Shown: positions 21,930 through 31,525, counted from the stretch's first letter. The stretch is 64,000 nucleotides of DNA from Streptomyces sp. NBC_00683 (GCF_036226745.1 NZ_CP109013.1:8246001-8310000); one strand, 5' to 3'. Notes: generated from the sequence alone by a model not told the origin. Translations and numbers: made by a program.

Positions 21930-22994
21930 TCAACTGTCGAGGGCGCGCAGATGGTCGCGCAGCCCGATTCCGTACGGGGTGGGGGTACCGTCGTAGTCGC
22001 TGATCAAGGAGGGGCCCGTGGAGCAGTCCCAGGTGTTCCAGGCCCCTCCGAGGTAGGAGAGTCCGCGGTCGTCGAACCACCGCATGACCCGGTCGGCAAA
22101 GCCGTGGGAGCAGGTGTTCTCGCCGATCTCGCTTGCGGCGAGGGGGACTTCGGAGGCGACCGGTGCGAGCGTGGAGTTCCAGCAGTCCTCGTTCGCGCAG
22201 AGGTTGGAGTTGTAGACATGTCAGGCCGCGGCGAGATGGCCCGCCGGGTCCTGGAGCCGGTGCTGGAGCCATTGGCCCGGGTCGTCGGAGTAGGCGGGTC
22301 CGCCGGCCAGGATCAGGTTCCGGGGTCTGAGGACCGAGGTGACCGATGACCAGAAGTCCGTGGCGTAACGGGAGTTGTTGTCCAGGCCCAGCCGGCTCTC
22401 CTTGTTCGATGAGATTTGGACGGTGTTGGCGTTCCAGCCGGCGATGGCCTGCATGGAAGCGTCGTCGACCGGGCCGTCGAAGATGCCGCGGCCCTGCACG
22501 CACATGAATGCGCCGCCGGAGCGGTTGACGCCGAGGATGCGGCGGGTCGCGCCGTTCTCGTCGACGAGCTGGTTGCCGGAGACCTTCAGCAGGGGCGGTT
22601 CTCCGGCAGGGGCAGGCGGTTCGGCCGGATCGGTGGGATCGGTCGGATCCAGGTCGGGATCCGCATTGCGGAGCGTGCCGTTGAGCCTGAACGCACCGGG
22701 CGTGGACCCGGCCCCCGCACCGGTCGCCAGGAGGCCGGCGGTGACGCCCGCGCCGTTCGCGAGCGTTCCGTTCCAGCTCTCGCTCGCCCAACCACCACTT
22801 GCTGCAACCAGGTTGGTGAGCGTGACGGAACCCTGGAAGCCGCCGTGTCACTGACTCACAGTGCTGTGTTCCACCGTGTACGCGGGGGCGGATCCGGAGG
22901 CCGTCACCATGGGTGCGGCAACCATGCCGGCCGTGGCGAGCACTGCTCCGAGGAGCAGCCTGAACAGGTGCGATAAGTGCGGGGGGTGTCGCAT
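21930..22994 (-). pseudogene. Decayed CBM2-GH5 cellulase gene
   Basis: A single frame of 354 codons plus stop, broken by TGA at codon 49 (22850-22848) and codon 258 (22223-22221). Both fall where relatives have Trp: the SQW-GG segment of CBM2 and the AAWHVYN segment of GH5. Intact parts are the signal peptide (MRHPPHLSHL start, AAGGAG RBS), the start of CBM2, a P-T-D linker, the GH5 entry (RRILGVNRSGGAFMCVQGRGIF) and the GH5 end (ASEIGENTCSHGF, WNTWDCSTGPSLISDYDGTP). The middle of CBM2 and the part of GH5 carrying the NEP acid/base Glu are missing without a frame change. It is therefore a relic and not one sequencing error, and lies first in the operon with the GH6 gene. Confidence 0.88.
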
Positions 22995-23042
22995 GAGCGA
23001 CTCCTTGCAGATCGGGCGTGCCCCCTACGGCACGTCGACTGA

Positions 23043-23056
23043 TGGAACCGCTCCCA
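23043..23056. promoter_or_regulatory. Near-consensus CebR box upstream of the GH5 relic/GH6 operon
   Basis: TGGAACCGCTCCCA matches 12 of 14 bases of the CebR operator TGGGAGCGCTCCCA and lies 49 nt upstream of the GH5-relic start. A second inverted repeat (CTTGACG, 6-nt spacer, CGTCAAG) lies at 23066-23085, and its left arm could be a -35 element. Confidence 0.75.
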
Positions 23057-23149
23057 CTGGTGTGGCTTGACGTTAGAGCGTCAAGTGGTGTCGGTCAACA
23101 CACCTGTTCTCATCTCTTGCTATCGAAATAATTCGACTCTTCAAGTCTC

Positions 23150-23178
23150 TTGACTCTCTTTTTCCTCGTCTCCATGCT
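23150..23178 (+). promoter_or_regulatory. Candidate promoter of the GH48 gene
   Basis: TTGACT (23150-23155), a 17-nt spacer and CATGCT (23173-23178). The exact CebR box begins at the last base of the -10, so a bound repressor would cover the transcription start. Confidence 0.5.
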
Positions 23179-23191
23179 GGGAGCGCTCCCA
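23178..23191. promoter_or_regulatory. Exact CebR operator upstream of the GH48 gene
   Basis: TGGGAGCGCTCCCA is the perfect 14-bp palindrome bound by the LacI-family repressor CebR, which is released by cellobiose/cellotriose. It lies 69 nt upstream of the GH48 start. No cebR gene is in the window. Confidence 0.93.
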
Positions 23192-23259
23192 CTGGTTCAA
23201 GGCTTGTGTTCAACCCCGCTTGCCCCCCATGTCGCCGAGCCGCGAGGAGGAACCCGCGC

Positions 23260-26214
23260 ATGCCATCGGGAAGCGCACGAAGAGCATGGTTACCAAGAAG
23301 ATCCGCCAGAACCGGAGTCGGATCAAGACGGTTGTGGACGGCATTCGTCGTCGCACTCGCTCTCCCACTGGGCATGACCGCCGCTGCCAACACCCCGGCC
23401 CAGGCCGCGGCCGTCGAGTGCAGTGTCGACTACAAGGCCAATGACTGGGGATCCGGCTTCAGCGCCGAACTCACCGTCACCAACCGGGGCTCCGCCGCGA
23501 TCAACGGCTGGACCCTGAGTTACGCCTACACGGGCAACCAGCAGCTCACCAACGGCTGGAACGGCACCTGGTCCCAGTCCGGAAAGACCGTCACGGTCAA
23601 GAACGCCGCCTGGAACGGTGGCATCGCCGCCGGGGCCGCGGTCACCACGGGCGCACAGTTCAGCTACAGCGGCACCAACACCGCCCCGACCGCCTTCTCC
23701 GTCAACGGCACGGTCTGCGCAGGCGCCCACCAGGCGCCGATCACCGTTCTCACCTCTCCGGCGGCGGGCGCCGTCTTCACCGCCGGCGACTCCGTACCAC
23801 TGGCCGCCACGGCGGCTGCGGCGGACGGGGCGGGGATCAGCAAGGTCGAGTTCTACGACAACACGACGCTGCTCGGCACCGACACCACGTCGCCGTACAC
23901 CTACAGCGCCGCGGGTCTGTCCGCCGGGAGCCATTCGGTCTTCGCGAGGGCGTACGACAGTCTCGGAGCCTCGGCGGAGTCGACGCCTGCGGGCATCACC
24001 GTCGTCTCGGGCCCGGCAGTTGTCGCCACGCCCGCCCAACTGGGCGTCCAGCAGGGCAAGTCGGGGACGTTCAACGTGGCGCTCTCCACCGCGCCGACGG
24101 CTGCGGTCACCGTCACGGTGGCCAGGACCGCAGGCAACTCCGGTCTCGCCGTCACCGCCGGAGCGAGCCTCAGCTTCACTCCGTCGAACTGGTCCACGGC
24201 CCAGAAGGTGACCGTTTCCGCCGACGCCTCCGGTACGGGAGCCGCGACCTTCACCGTGACGGCCCCCGGCCACAGCAAGGCCGAGGTCACCGTCACCCAG
24301 CTGGCCGCGGCGAAGGAGTACGACGCACGCTTCCTCGAGCTGTACGGGAAGATCACCGACCCGGCGAACGGCTACTTCTCGCCGGAAGGCATTCCCTACC
24401 ACTCCGTCGAGACACTGATCGTCGAGGCTCCCGACCAGGGGCACGAGACGACGTCGGAGGCCTACAGCTATCTGATCTGGCTGCAGGCGATGTACGGGAA
24501 GCTCACCGGGGACTGGACGAAGTTCAACGGTGCGTGGGCGACCATGGAGAAGTACATGATCCCCACGCATGCCGACCAGCCCACGAACTCCTTCTACAAC
24601 GCCTCGAAGCCCGCCACCTACGCGCCCGAGCACGACACCCCGAACGAGTACCCGGCGGTCCTCGACGGATCTGCGGCCTCCGGATCGGACCCGATCGCAG
24701 CGGAGCTGAAGAGCGCGTACGGCACCGACGACATCTACGGCATGCACTGGATCCAGGACGTCGACAACGTCTACGGATACGGCAACACGCCCGGGGGGAA
24801 GTGCTCGGCCGGTCCCACCGAGACCGGACCGTCGTACATCAACACCTTCCAGCGCGGACCGCAGGAGTCGGTCTGGGAGACCGTCACCCACCCGACCTGT
24901 GACAACTTCAACTACGGCGGCGACAACGGCTATCTGGACCTCTTCACCGGAGACGCCTCCTACGCCAAGCAGTGGAAGTTCACCAACGCCCCGGACGCGG
25001 ACGCCCGTGCCGTGCAGGCCGCCTACTGGGCCGATGTCTGGGCCAAGGAGCAGGGCAAGGCGAGCGAGGTCGCGGCGACCGTCGGCAAGGCGGCGAAGAT
25101 GGGTGACTATCTGCGCTACTCGATGTTCGACAAGTACTTCAAGAAGGTCGGCAACTGCGTCGGTCCGACCGCCTGCCCGGCCGGAAGCGGCAAGGACAGC
25201 GCGCACTACCTGATGTCCTGGTACTACGCCTGGGGCGGTGCCACCGACACCTCGGCGGGCTGGTCCTGGCGCATCGGATCCAGCCACGCCCACGGCGGAT
25301 ACCAGAACCCGATGGCGGCCTACGCCCTGAGTGCGTCGGCCGACCTCAAGCCCAAGTCGGCGACAGGACAGCAGGACTGGGCCAAGAGCCTGGACCGGCA
25401 GCTGGACTTCTACCAGTGGCTCCAGTCGGACGAGGGTGCCATCGCGGGCGGCGCGACCAACAGCTGGAAGGGCAGCTACGCCCAGCCGCCGGCCGGTACG
25501 CCGACCTTCTACGGCATGTACTACGACGAGAAGCCCGTCTACCACGACCCGCCGTCCAACCAGTGGTTCGGCTTCCAGGCGTGGTCGATGGAACGCGTCG
25601 CCGAGTACTACCACGAGTCGGGCGACGCCCAGGCCAAGGCCGTGCTCGACAAGTGGGTCGACTGGGCCCTGTCCGAGACGACCATCAACCCGGACGGTAC
25701 CTACCTCATGCCGTCCACCCTCAAGTGGTCGGGCGCGCCCGACACCTGGAACGCGTCGAGTCCCGGTGCCAACGACAGTCTTCATGTCACGGTCGCCGAC
25801 TACACCAACGACGTCGGGGTGGCAGGTGCCTACGCCAGGACCCTGACCTACTACGCCGCCAAGTCCGGTGACACCGAGGCGAAGGCAACCGCCGAGGCGC
25901 TGCTCGACGGCATGTGGGGCCACTACCAGGACGACGCAGGTGTGGCGGTGCCGGAGACCCGGGCCGACTACAACCGGTTCGACGACCCGGTGTACGTCCC
26001 CAGCGGCTGGACGGGCGCCATGCCCAACGGCGACACCGTCGACAACGACTCGACCTTCCTCTCCATCCGTTCCTTCTACGAGGACGACCCGAACTGGCCC
26101 AAGGTGCAGGCATATCTGGACGGCGGAGCAGCGCCGGTCTTCACCTACCACCGGTTCTGGGCACAGGCCGACATCGCACTGGCTCTGGGGGCGTATGCCG
26201 ACCTGCTGGAGTGA
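23260..26214 (+). CDS. Secreted CBM2-GH48 cellulose 1,4-beta-cellobiosidase (reducing end)
   Basis: 984 residues from ATG 23260 (GAGGAGG at 23244-23250). Layout: signal peptide (about 1-50), CBM2 (about 52-150), bacterial Ig-like module (about 155-245: [19 protein letters not shown]), a second beta-sandwich module (about 247-340), and the GH48 catalytic domain (about 350-984). The GH48 general acid is probably Glu400 in [16 protein letters not shown]48 is a processive exo-cellulase working from reducing ends and synergises with the GH6 enzyme encoded divergently. Regulation by CebR is indicated by the exact operator upstream. The two modules between CBM2 and catalytic domain make it longer than a plain CBM-linker-GH48 enzyme. 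Confidence 0.94.
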   Translation: MPSGSARRAWLPRRSARTGVGSRRLWTAFVVALALPLGMTAAANTPAQAAAVECSVDYKANDWGSGFSAELTVTNRGSAAINGWTLSYAYTGNQQLTNGWNGTWSQSGKTVTVKNAAWNGGIAAGAAVTTGAQFSYSGTNTAPTAFSVNGTVCAGAHQAPITVLTSPAAGAVFTAGDSVPLAATAAAADGAGISKVEFYDNTTLLGTDTTSPYTYSAAGLSAGSHSVFARAYDSLGASAESTPAGITVVSGPAVVATPAQLGVQQGKSGTFNVALSTAPTAAVTVTVARTAGNSGLAVTAGASLSFTPSNWSTAQKVTVSADASGTGAATFTVTAPGHSKAEVTVTQLAAAKEYDARFLELYGKITDPANGYFSPEGIPYHSVETLIVEAPDQGHETTSEAYSYLIWLQAMYGKLTGDWTKFNGAWATMEKYMIPTHADQPTNSFYNASKPATYAPEHDTPNEYPAVLDGSAASGSDPIAAELKSAYGTDDIYGMHWIQDVDNVYGYGNTPGGKCSAGPTETGPSYINTFQRGPQESVWETVTHPTCDNFNYGGDNGYLDLFTGDASYAKQWKFTNAPDADARAVQAAYWADVWAKEQGKASEVAATVGKAAKMGDYLRYSMFDKYFKKVGNCVGPTACPAGSGKDSAHYLMSWYYAWGGATDTSAGWSWRIGSSHAHGGYQNPMAAYALSASADLKPKSATGQQDWAKSLDRQLDFYQWLQSDEGAIAGGATNSWKGSYAQPPAGTPTFYGMYYDEKPVYHDPPSNQWFGFQAWSMERVAEYYHESGDAQAKAVLDKWVDWALSETTINPDGTYLMPSTLKWSGAPDTWNASSPGANDSLHVTVADYTNDVGVAGAYARTLTYYAAKSGDTEAKATAEALLDGMWGHYQDDAGVAVPETRADYNRFDDPVYVPSGWTGAMPNGDTVDNDSTFLSIRSFYEDDPNWPKVQAYLDGGAAPVFTYHRFWAQADIALALGAYADLLE

Positions 26215-26235
26215 GTGACCCGGCACCATGAGGGT

Positions 26236-26267
26236 CCCGGCCGTCGGCCGTCCAGCCGACGGCCGGG
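26236..26267. terminator. Bidirectional terminator between GH48 and pobA
   Basis: A perfect 13-bp stem (26236-26248 with 26255-26267) with a 6-nt loop lies between the convergent GH48 and hydroxylase genes. Confidence 0.8.
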
Positions 26268-26268
26268 A

Positions 26269-27474
26269 TCACGCCCACCCGGGAAAGTGCCCCGTGTAGT
26301 TCTCGGCGAACTCCGCCGCCGCATGCGGCGAGTCCGCGATTCTGTGCAGCTGCGCGAGCTGGAGGCGGGTCTCGAAAGCGCTCTGCGCCGGATCGGTGTG
26401 GAGCGTCGTCGTCATGAAGTACGAGAAGTGCTCGGCCCGCCACACCCGTCGCAGGCACGTCTCGGAGTAGGCGTCGAGCAGCTCGGAGGAGCCGGTCCGT
26501 TCCAGATGGGCGAACGCGCCGGCGAGGACCACGACATCGGCGGCGGCGAGGTTCAGCCCCTTCGCACCGGTGGGCGGCACGATGTGCGCCGCGTCCCCGG
26601 CGAGGAACACCCGGCCGTGGCTCATGGGCTCGGTGACCTGACTGCGCATCGGCAGCACGGACTTGGCCGTGATGGGCCCCCGCTCCAGCTTCCGGCTGCC
26701 GGCCGACGCCAGCCGGACGTCGAGCTCGTCCCAGATCCTGTCGTCGGACCAGGCGGCGGGATCCTCCCCGTTCGGCACCTGGAGGTACAGCCGGCTCACG
26801 GAAGGCGAACGCATGCTCGCCAGCGCGAAGCCACGCGGTGAGTGCGCATAGATCAACTCGTCGTACACCGGGGGCGCATCGGCGAGGATGCCCAGCCAGG
26901 AGTAGGGATAGGTCCGGGAGTACGACCGCAGGACGCCTTCGGGGACCGACCGACGGGTCACACCGTGGAATCCGTCGCAGCCGACCACGTAGTCGCACTC
27001 CAGCGACCGCTCGGCGCCCCCGTGCCGGTAGCCGATCACCGGCCGGTCCGTGTCCGCACCCGACACCGAGACCGCCTCCGCCTCGAACAGCAGCGGTGGG
27101 CCCTCGGCGAGCTGCAGGGCGATCAGATCCTTGACGACCTCCGTCTGCGCGTACACCCACACCCGGCTGCCACCCGTCAGCGAGGGGAAGTCCACGCGAT
27201 GGGACCGTCCGTCGAAGCGCAGCTCGATGCCGTCGTGCGCGATGCCCTCCCGGTCCAGACGTGCACCGGCCCCGCTCGCACGCAGGGCGTCGACCGCACT
27301 CTGTTCCAGGATCCCGGCCCGCTGACGCTGCTCGGCATAGGAGCGGTCACGGCTTTCCAGGACGACGCAGTCGATGCCGCGCCCGTGCAGCAGCCGGGCC
27401 AGGAGCAGGCCCGCCGGGCCCGCCCCCACTATGCCGACACGGGTACGACGGGGGAGGGGCGAGGCGGTGTCCAC
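26269..27474 (-). CDS. pobA: 4-hydroxybenzoate 3-monooxygenase
   Basis: 401-residue class A flavoprotein hydroxylase that converts 4-hydroxybenzoate to protocatechuate with NAD(P)H and oxygen. FAD-binding motifs are VGIVGAGPAGLLLA (about 13-26), the DG motif in VVGCDGFHGVTR, and the second FAD site GDAAHIVPPTGAKGLN. The residues around ERQRAGILEQ and the C-terminal YFMTTTLH follow the PobA pattern. The start is GTG at 27474 with AAGGGAAG about 8 nt upstream; the frame stays open far upstream but codes for nothing there. No pobR or pca genes are adjacent. Confidence 0.9.
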   Translation of the reverse strand: MDTASPLPRRTRVGIVGAGPAGLLLARLLHGRGIDCVVLESRDRSYAEQRQRAGILEQSAVDALRASGAGARLDREGIAHDGIELRFDGRSHRVDFPSLTGGSRVWVYAQTEVVKDLIALQLAEGPPLLFEAEAVSVSGADTDRPVIGYRHGGAERSLECDYVVGCDGFHGVTRRSVPEGVLRSYSRTYPYSWLGILADAPPVYDELIYAHSPRGFALASMRSPSVSRLYLQVPNGEDPAAWSDDRIWDELDVRLASAGSRKLERGPITAKSVLPMRSQVTEPMSHGRVFLAGDAAHIVPPTGAKGLNLAAADVVVLAGAFAHLERTGSSELLDAYSETCLRRVWRAEHFSYFMTTTLHTDPAQSAFETRLQLAQLHRIADSPHAAAEFAENYTGHFPGWA

Positions 27475-27708
27475 AGATGTCTTCCCTTCACGAACGGGTT
27501 CGGTGCCGCTCACGGACGAAGACTGGCCGCTGAGGCGGAGGACGACAAGAGTGGCGGTCGGCGCGCGGACCGCCGGCCGGTGAGGCGGCGGGTCCCGGCG
27601 GCACCCGTTCGGTCCCCGGCCGATTGCCGGGCAGGCGCCACGCGACCAGCGTGGGACCGAGGCCGTACGTGCCGACGCCGTACGGATCACCGGCCGAGGA
27701 GAAGCGAC

Positions 27709-28527
27709 ATGGCTGACGGACAGTGGAGCCCGGGGCGGACGGCAGGGCACCCGGAGGAATTCCTGCCCGTCCTGGACATCACCGAGCCGACGCGCCAGCG
27801 CCGGCTCACCGTTCTGCTGCGACTGCTCCTGCTGATTCCGCACTTCATCGTGCTGTTCTTCCTGCACATCGCCGCCGTGCTCACCGTGATCGTCGGCTGG
27901 TTCGCCGCTCTGGTCCTGGGGAGGCTGCCCGAACCGGTCTTCCGCTTTCTCGCGGGATACCTCGGCTACCGCACGCGGGTGGCCGCCTCCGAGATGCTGC
28001 TGGTCGACCGGTACCCGCCGTTCGCCCTTGTCCCGCCGACCGACTACCCCGTACAGATCGAGGTACGGCCCACCGACCTGAACCGCCTCGCCGTGTTCTT
28101 CCGGCTGCTCCTGATGATCCCGGCCGCCGTCGTCCAGAGCCTCGCCATGTCCGGCTGGTGGGCGCTGTCCTTCATCTGGTGGCTGATCACACTGATCCTG
28201 GGCCGGATGCCCCGGCCCCTCATGGAAGCGACAGCGGCGGTCGTGCGCTTCCACATGCGCTTCGGTGCCTACGCCCTGATGCTCACCCCGGCCTACCCGA
28301 AGGGCCTCTTCGGCGACGAGGACCTCTCCGTCGGCCAGCGGTACGCGCGCACGCTCACCAGACCGCTGATCATGAGCGGGGCGGGCAAGGCCCTCGTGGT
28401 TCTCTTCCTCGTCCTCGGGATCATCGGCGGCATCACGGCATCGTTCACCACTCCGGACGACGGCGACAGCAACGACTACGGCCTGCACCCGCAGCAGACC
28501 GCGCGGGACGTCCCCCGACAGGCGTGA
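27709..28527 (+). CDS. DUF4389 membrane protein
   Basis: 272 residues. Two related membrane units of the DUF4389 type are visible: RRLTVLLRLLLLIPHFIVLFFL followed by VIVGWFAALVLGRLPEPVFRF, and NRLAVFFRLLLMIPAAVVQSLA followed by WWLITLILGRMPRPL. A further membrane segment (ALVVLFLVLGIIGGITASF) lies near the C-terminus. The internal duplication suggests gene fusion of a one-unit ancestor. Function is unknown; the family is common in actinobacteria. RBS GAGGAGAAG is at 27696-27704. Confidence 0.82.
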   Translation: MADGQWSPGRTAGHPEEFLPVLDITEPTRQRRLTVLLRLLLLIPHFIVLFFLHIAAVLTVIVGWFAALVLGRLPEPVFRFLAGYLGYRTRVAASEMLLVDRYPPFALVPPTDYPVQIEVRPTDLNRLAVFFRLLLMIPAAVVQSLAMSGWWALSFIWWLITLILGRMPRPLMEATAAVVRFHMRFGAYALMLTPAYPKGLFGDEDLSVGQRYARTLTRPLIMSGAGKALVVLFLVLGIIGGITASFTTPDDGDSNDYGLHPQQTARDVPRQA

Positions 28528-28616
28528 TCACGGCATGACCCGACCGCCCGTACAGGAATTGGCGTAGTCGTGGAGCCGGATGGACTGAAAGCGCCGGACC
28601 GGGTCACACGGAAGGT

Positions 28617-29303
28617 ATGACGTCCACAGACGTAAGGACAGACAGCGCCCGCCGCCCCGCCCGCAGGCGCGGGTGCCTGACAGCAGCCGGCCTGTGTGCC
28701 GCAGCGGTCGTCCTGCTGCTCCTGGGCACCAGGCTCAGCCTGCTGCCCGGGCTGGGTGACATCTTCGGCGAGGAGACCACGGACCGGTCGGGCCCCGCGG
28801 TCCTCAAGTCGATCCAGGACATGAGCGCGTACGAGGCTGCCTCCGGCAACTTCCAGGTCGTCGTCGACCTGGAGAAGGACGCCAAGTTCCTGCCGGACGC
28901 CGTACGCGGCACCCGGACCCTCTACGTGGGCGCGGGCACCGTCGGCGCCTTCGTGGACCTCGGCAAGGTCACGGAGAACGGGGTCGTCGTGAACGAGGAC
29001 CGCACCACGGCAGAACTCCGGCTGCCGCACGCGGTGCTGGGCAAGCCCGCACTGGATCCGGACCGCTCCTACGCCGTGTCCAAACAGCGAGGACTTCTCG
29101 ACCGGCTCGGCGACTTCTTCTCCGACAACCCCGGAAGCGAGCAGGCGGTCAACAAGCTGGCCGCCAAGCACATCGGCGCAGCGGCCAAGGAGAGCGGGCT
29201 CACCCAGCGGGCGGAGAAGAACACCACCTCCATGCTGCAGGGGCTGCTCGGCTCACTCGGATTCGAAACGGTCACCGTGCGCTATATCGACTCGCCCGCC
29301 TGA
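28617..29303 (+). CDS. DUF4230 protein, membrane-anchored
   Basis: 228 residues: a basic N-terminus, one membrane anchor (about 22-44, LTAAGLCAAAVVLLLLG), then an extracytoplasmic DUF4230 domain (about 60-225) beginning VLKSIQDMSAYEAASGNFQVVVDLEKDAKFLPD and ending FLGSLGFETVTVRYID-like. Function is unknown. It lies 89 nt downstream of the DUF4389 gene on the same strand. The ATG at 28617 has GGAAGG at 28610-28615, very close; a slightly later start is possible. Confidence 0.75.
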   Translation: MTSTDVRTDSARRPARRRGCLTAAGLCAAAVVLLLLGTRLSLLPGLGDIFGEETTDRSGPAVLKSIQDMSAYEAASGNFQVVVDLEKDAKFLPDAVRGTRTLYVGAGTVGAFVDLGKVTENGVVVNEDRTTAELRLPHAVLGKPALDPDRSYAVSKQRGLLDRLGDFFSDNPGSEQAVNKLAAKHIGAAAKESGLTQRAEKNTTSMLQGLLGSLGFETVTVRYIDSPA

Positions 29304-29357
29304 CCCGCCCGCCCGAGTCGTCCCCCGGCCCGCAGCCGTGACCGCGGCTGCGGCATA

Positions 29358-29387
29358 CTCAACAAAGTGACCAGTCACATTGTTGAG
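29358..29387. promoter_or_regulatory. 30-bp near-perfect inverted repeat, probable repressor operator
   Basis: The arms CTCAACA/TGTTGAG and GTGAC/GTCAC pair with only two mismatched positions. It lies 18-47 nt upstream of the SnoaL-like gene, where promoter and transcription start should be. Size and symmetry suit a TetR-family dimer or dimer pair. No regulator gene is adjacent. Confidence 0.65.
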
Positions 29388-29404
29388 CAAGGAGAGTCGG
29401 GGAG

Positions 29405-29851
29405 ATGGCCATGACTGCTGCCGAAACCACGGAGCGCTTCCGAACCGCCGTCGAGAAGAGTGATATCGCGGCACTGGACGATCTGTTCACCGAGAACGTC
29501 CGCTTCTTCAGCCCGGTGAAGTTCACCCCCTTCGAGGGCAAGGCGATGGTGCTCGGTCTCTTCGGCGTGCTCCTGCGCACGTTCGAGGACTTCCGCTACA
29601 TCGGACAGTTCGAGGGCGAGGCGCTGACCAACGCGGACGACGTGCAGGTCCCCTCGGAGATCCTGCTCTTCAAGGCGTCCGTGAGCGGCAAGGAGATTCA
29701 CGGGATCGACCTGCTCCAGTTCGACGAGGAGGGCAGGATCAAGGAGTTCACCGTGATGGTCCGTCCGCTGTCCGCCGTCCAGACGCTGAGCGCGGCGGTT
29801 CTCGCTGGACTCGTGGCCGACGGGCTCGTACCGGATCCGGCCGGCAGCTGA
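29405..29851 (+). CDS. SnoaL-like/NTF2-fold protein
   Basis: 148-residue protein of the NTF2/SnoaL-like superfamily: TERFRTAVEKSDIAALDDLFTENVRFFSP at the N-terminus, then FEGKAMVLGLF, and the C-terminal strand pair GIDLLQFDEEGRIKEFTVMVRPLSA. Members bind or isomerise small hydrophobic substrates; nothing here points to a specific reaction. RBS AAGGAG lies at 29389-29394. The start region is preceded by a large inverted repeat, so expression is probably repressor-controlled. The RBS-proximal ATG at 29405 was chosen; the second Met (29411) is also possible. Confidence 0.82.
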   Translation: MAMTAAETTERFRTAVEKSDIAALDDLFTENVRFFSPVKFTPFEGKAMVLGLFGVLLRTFEDFRYIGQFEGEALTNADDVQVPSEILLFKASVSGKEIHGIDLLQFDEEGRIKEFTVMVRPLSAVQTLSAAVLAGLVADGLVPDPAGS

Positions 29852-29855
29852 GGGA

Positions 29856-29893
29856 CCGGGGCCCCGGCACCGGATCCGGTGCCGGGGCCCCGG
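29856..29893. terminator. Palindromic terminator after the SnoaL-like gene
   Basis: A perfect 38-bp palindrome centred on GGATCC (29872-29877), five bases past the stop codon. Confidence 0.8.
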
Positions 29894-30000
29894 CCGCACG
29901 GAATGAACAGGTTTGCCGGAACAGCAAGATCTCTTGCCCGACGTGCGTCCGCGCCGAATGATCGTGACGCAGGACGACACCGGGATCCACAGGAGGACAC

Positions 30001-31008
30001 ATGCCGCAGCCCGCCCGCTCGCCCGAGCCCTCCAGCTCCGTTCCCGGGGCGGCACACCGGCTGGTGGACGTCCCCGGCGGCCGGATCCATCTGATCGAAC
30101 AGGGCGCCGGACCACTCGTCCTCCTGGTCCACGGTTTCCCGGAGACGTCGTACTCCTGGCGCCACCAGCTGCCGGCCATCGCCGCGGCGGGCTACCGCGC
30201 GGTCGCCATCGACGTACGCGGCTACGGACGCTCGTCGGCCCCCGCGCCCGTGGACGCCTACCGGATGACGGCCCACGTCGCCGACAACGTCGCAGTCGTA
30301 CACGCACTGGGCGAGAAGACGGCCACGGTCATCGGCCACGACTGGGGTTCGCCCATCGCCGCGAACAGCGCGCTGCTGCGCCCCGACGTGTTCACCGCCG
30401 CGGGGCTGCTCAGCGTCCCCTACGCCCCACGGAGCGAAGTGCGGCCCACCGACGGTTTCGCCCGCATCGGCGGGGACGACGAGTTCTACGTCAGCTACTT
30501 CCAGGAGCCCGGCCGGGCCGAGGCGGAGATCGAGCCCGACGTACGGGGGTGGCTCGCCGGGTTCTACGCCGCACTCTCCGCGGACACCATGCCACCGCCC
30601 AGCAGGGACAGCGTCTTCTTCGTGCCCCCGGGCGCACGACTGCGCGACCGCTTCCCGGCCGATCGGCTCCCGTCGTGGCTCACGGAGGCCGACCTCGACG
30701 TGTACAGCGGCGAATTCGAGAGGACCGGCCTGACCGGGGCACTCAACCGCTACCGGAACGTCTACCGCGACTGGGAGGACCTGGCGGCCTGGGACGGAGC
30801 ACGGCTCACCCAGCCCTCGCTCTTCATCGGCGGAGCACTCGACGCCTCCACCACCTGGATGGCCGAGGCCATCGCGGCGTACCCCACCACGCTTCCGGGC
30901 CTGGTCTGCTCGCACATCCTGGACGGGTGCGGACACTGGATCCAGCAGGAACGCGCCACCGAGGTCAGCGCTCTGCTGACGCAGTGGCTGCACTCCGTCC
31001 ACGCCTGA
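30001..31008 (+). CDS. Alpha/beta-hydrolase, epoxide-hydrolase-like
   Basis: 335 residues of alpha/beta-hydrolase fold. HGFPE (oxyanion motif) is followed by YSWRHQLPAIAAAGYRAVAIDVRGYGRSS. The nucleophile elbow is VIGHDWGSPIA with Asp as nucleophile, which marks epoxide hydrolases and haloalkane dehalogenases. The catalytic His is in GCGHWIQQE. The GYGRSS and HDWG motifs favour epoxide hydrolase; the substrate is unknown. RBS AGGAGG lies at 29991-29996. It stands alone on its strand after a terminator. Confidence 0.85.
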   Translation: MPQPARSPEPSSSVPGAAHRLVDVPGGRIHLIEQGAGPLVLLVHGFPETSYSWRHQLPAIAAAGYRAVAIDVRGYGRSSAPAPVDAYRMTAHVADNVAVVHALGEKTATVIGHDWGSPIAANSALLRPDVFTAAGLLSVPYAPRSEVRPTDGFARIGGDDEFYVSYFQEPGRAEAEIEPDVRGWLAGFYAALSADTMPPPSRDSVFFVPPGARLRDRFPADRLPSWLTEADLDVYSGEFERTGLTGALNRYRNVYRDWEDLAAWDGARLTQPSLFIGGALDASTTWMAEAIAAYPTTLPGLVCSHILDGCGHWIQQERATEVSALLTQWLHSVHA

Positions 31009-31044
31009 CGGACGCCGAACGGGCCCGCCCGGCCGTGGGACGCG

Positions 31045-31410
31045 TCAGCAGACCGGGCCGGGCGAGGCGGCGGTGGCCGTGAGCAGATCCCGTACGAGGT
31101 CGAAGTCGATGCGCTCCGGCGTGCGGAAGCGAAGGCACCCCTTGCCCATGTCCTGACCTGCCAGCCGGGCCTCGAACGCCTCTCGGACGTCGCCGCGCAG
31201 CAGGTAGAAGGAGATGTACTGCTTCTGGCTCGCGAAGCTGATCTCGAGGGTTCCGTTCCGCTCGTAGCCCGGCATGCCGTACGCCATCACTTCGGTGAAC
31301 CCGTCGAGTTCGTCCCTGCACAGCTCACGCAGCCGGGTCAGGGCCGGCCGGCGCTCCGGCTGGAGCTCGGCCAGGTACTGATCCACATCCACCGCGTCGC
31401 TCTGTGCCAT
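31045..31410 (-). CDS. DUF1801-domain protein
   Basis: 121-residue DUF1801/YdhG-like protein. Visible core: VDQYLAELQPERRPALTRLRELC, EVMAYGMPGYERNG and ISFASQKQYISFYLLRG. The family is small, soluble and of uncertain biochemical role. It is convergent with the epoxide-hydrolase gene (36-nt gap). The start is ATG at 31410. Confidence 0.8.
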   Translation of the reverse strand: MAQSDAVDVDQYLAELQPERRPALTRLRELCRDELDGFTEVMAYGMPGYERNGTLEISFASQKQYISFYLLRGDVREAFEARLAGQDMGKGCLRFRTPERIDFDLVRDLLTATAASPGPVC

Positions 31411-31525
31411 ACGGACATGCTAATTCCGTTCCGGCTCACCCCGCGGCGCCGGTCAGGTCGTCCCACGGGGCTCCGGCCGCGTGTCGAAGTCCGGGCCCCG
31501 CGGACACACCGGCCATGGTGGTCAT

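Noticed and set aside
22221..22850. TGA codons in the GH5 relic read as selenocysteine or recoded Trp
   Set aside because: The organism uses TGA as normal stop throughout; no SECIS-like element is evident, TGG encodes Trp elsewhere in the gene, and catalytic parts are deleted.
27475..28488. Long in-frame upstream extension of the pobA frame
   Set aside because: It is antisense to the DUF4389 gene, has no family character, and pobA has a good GTG start with RBS at 27474.
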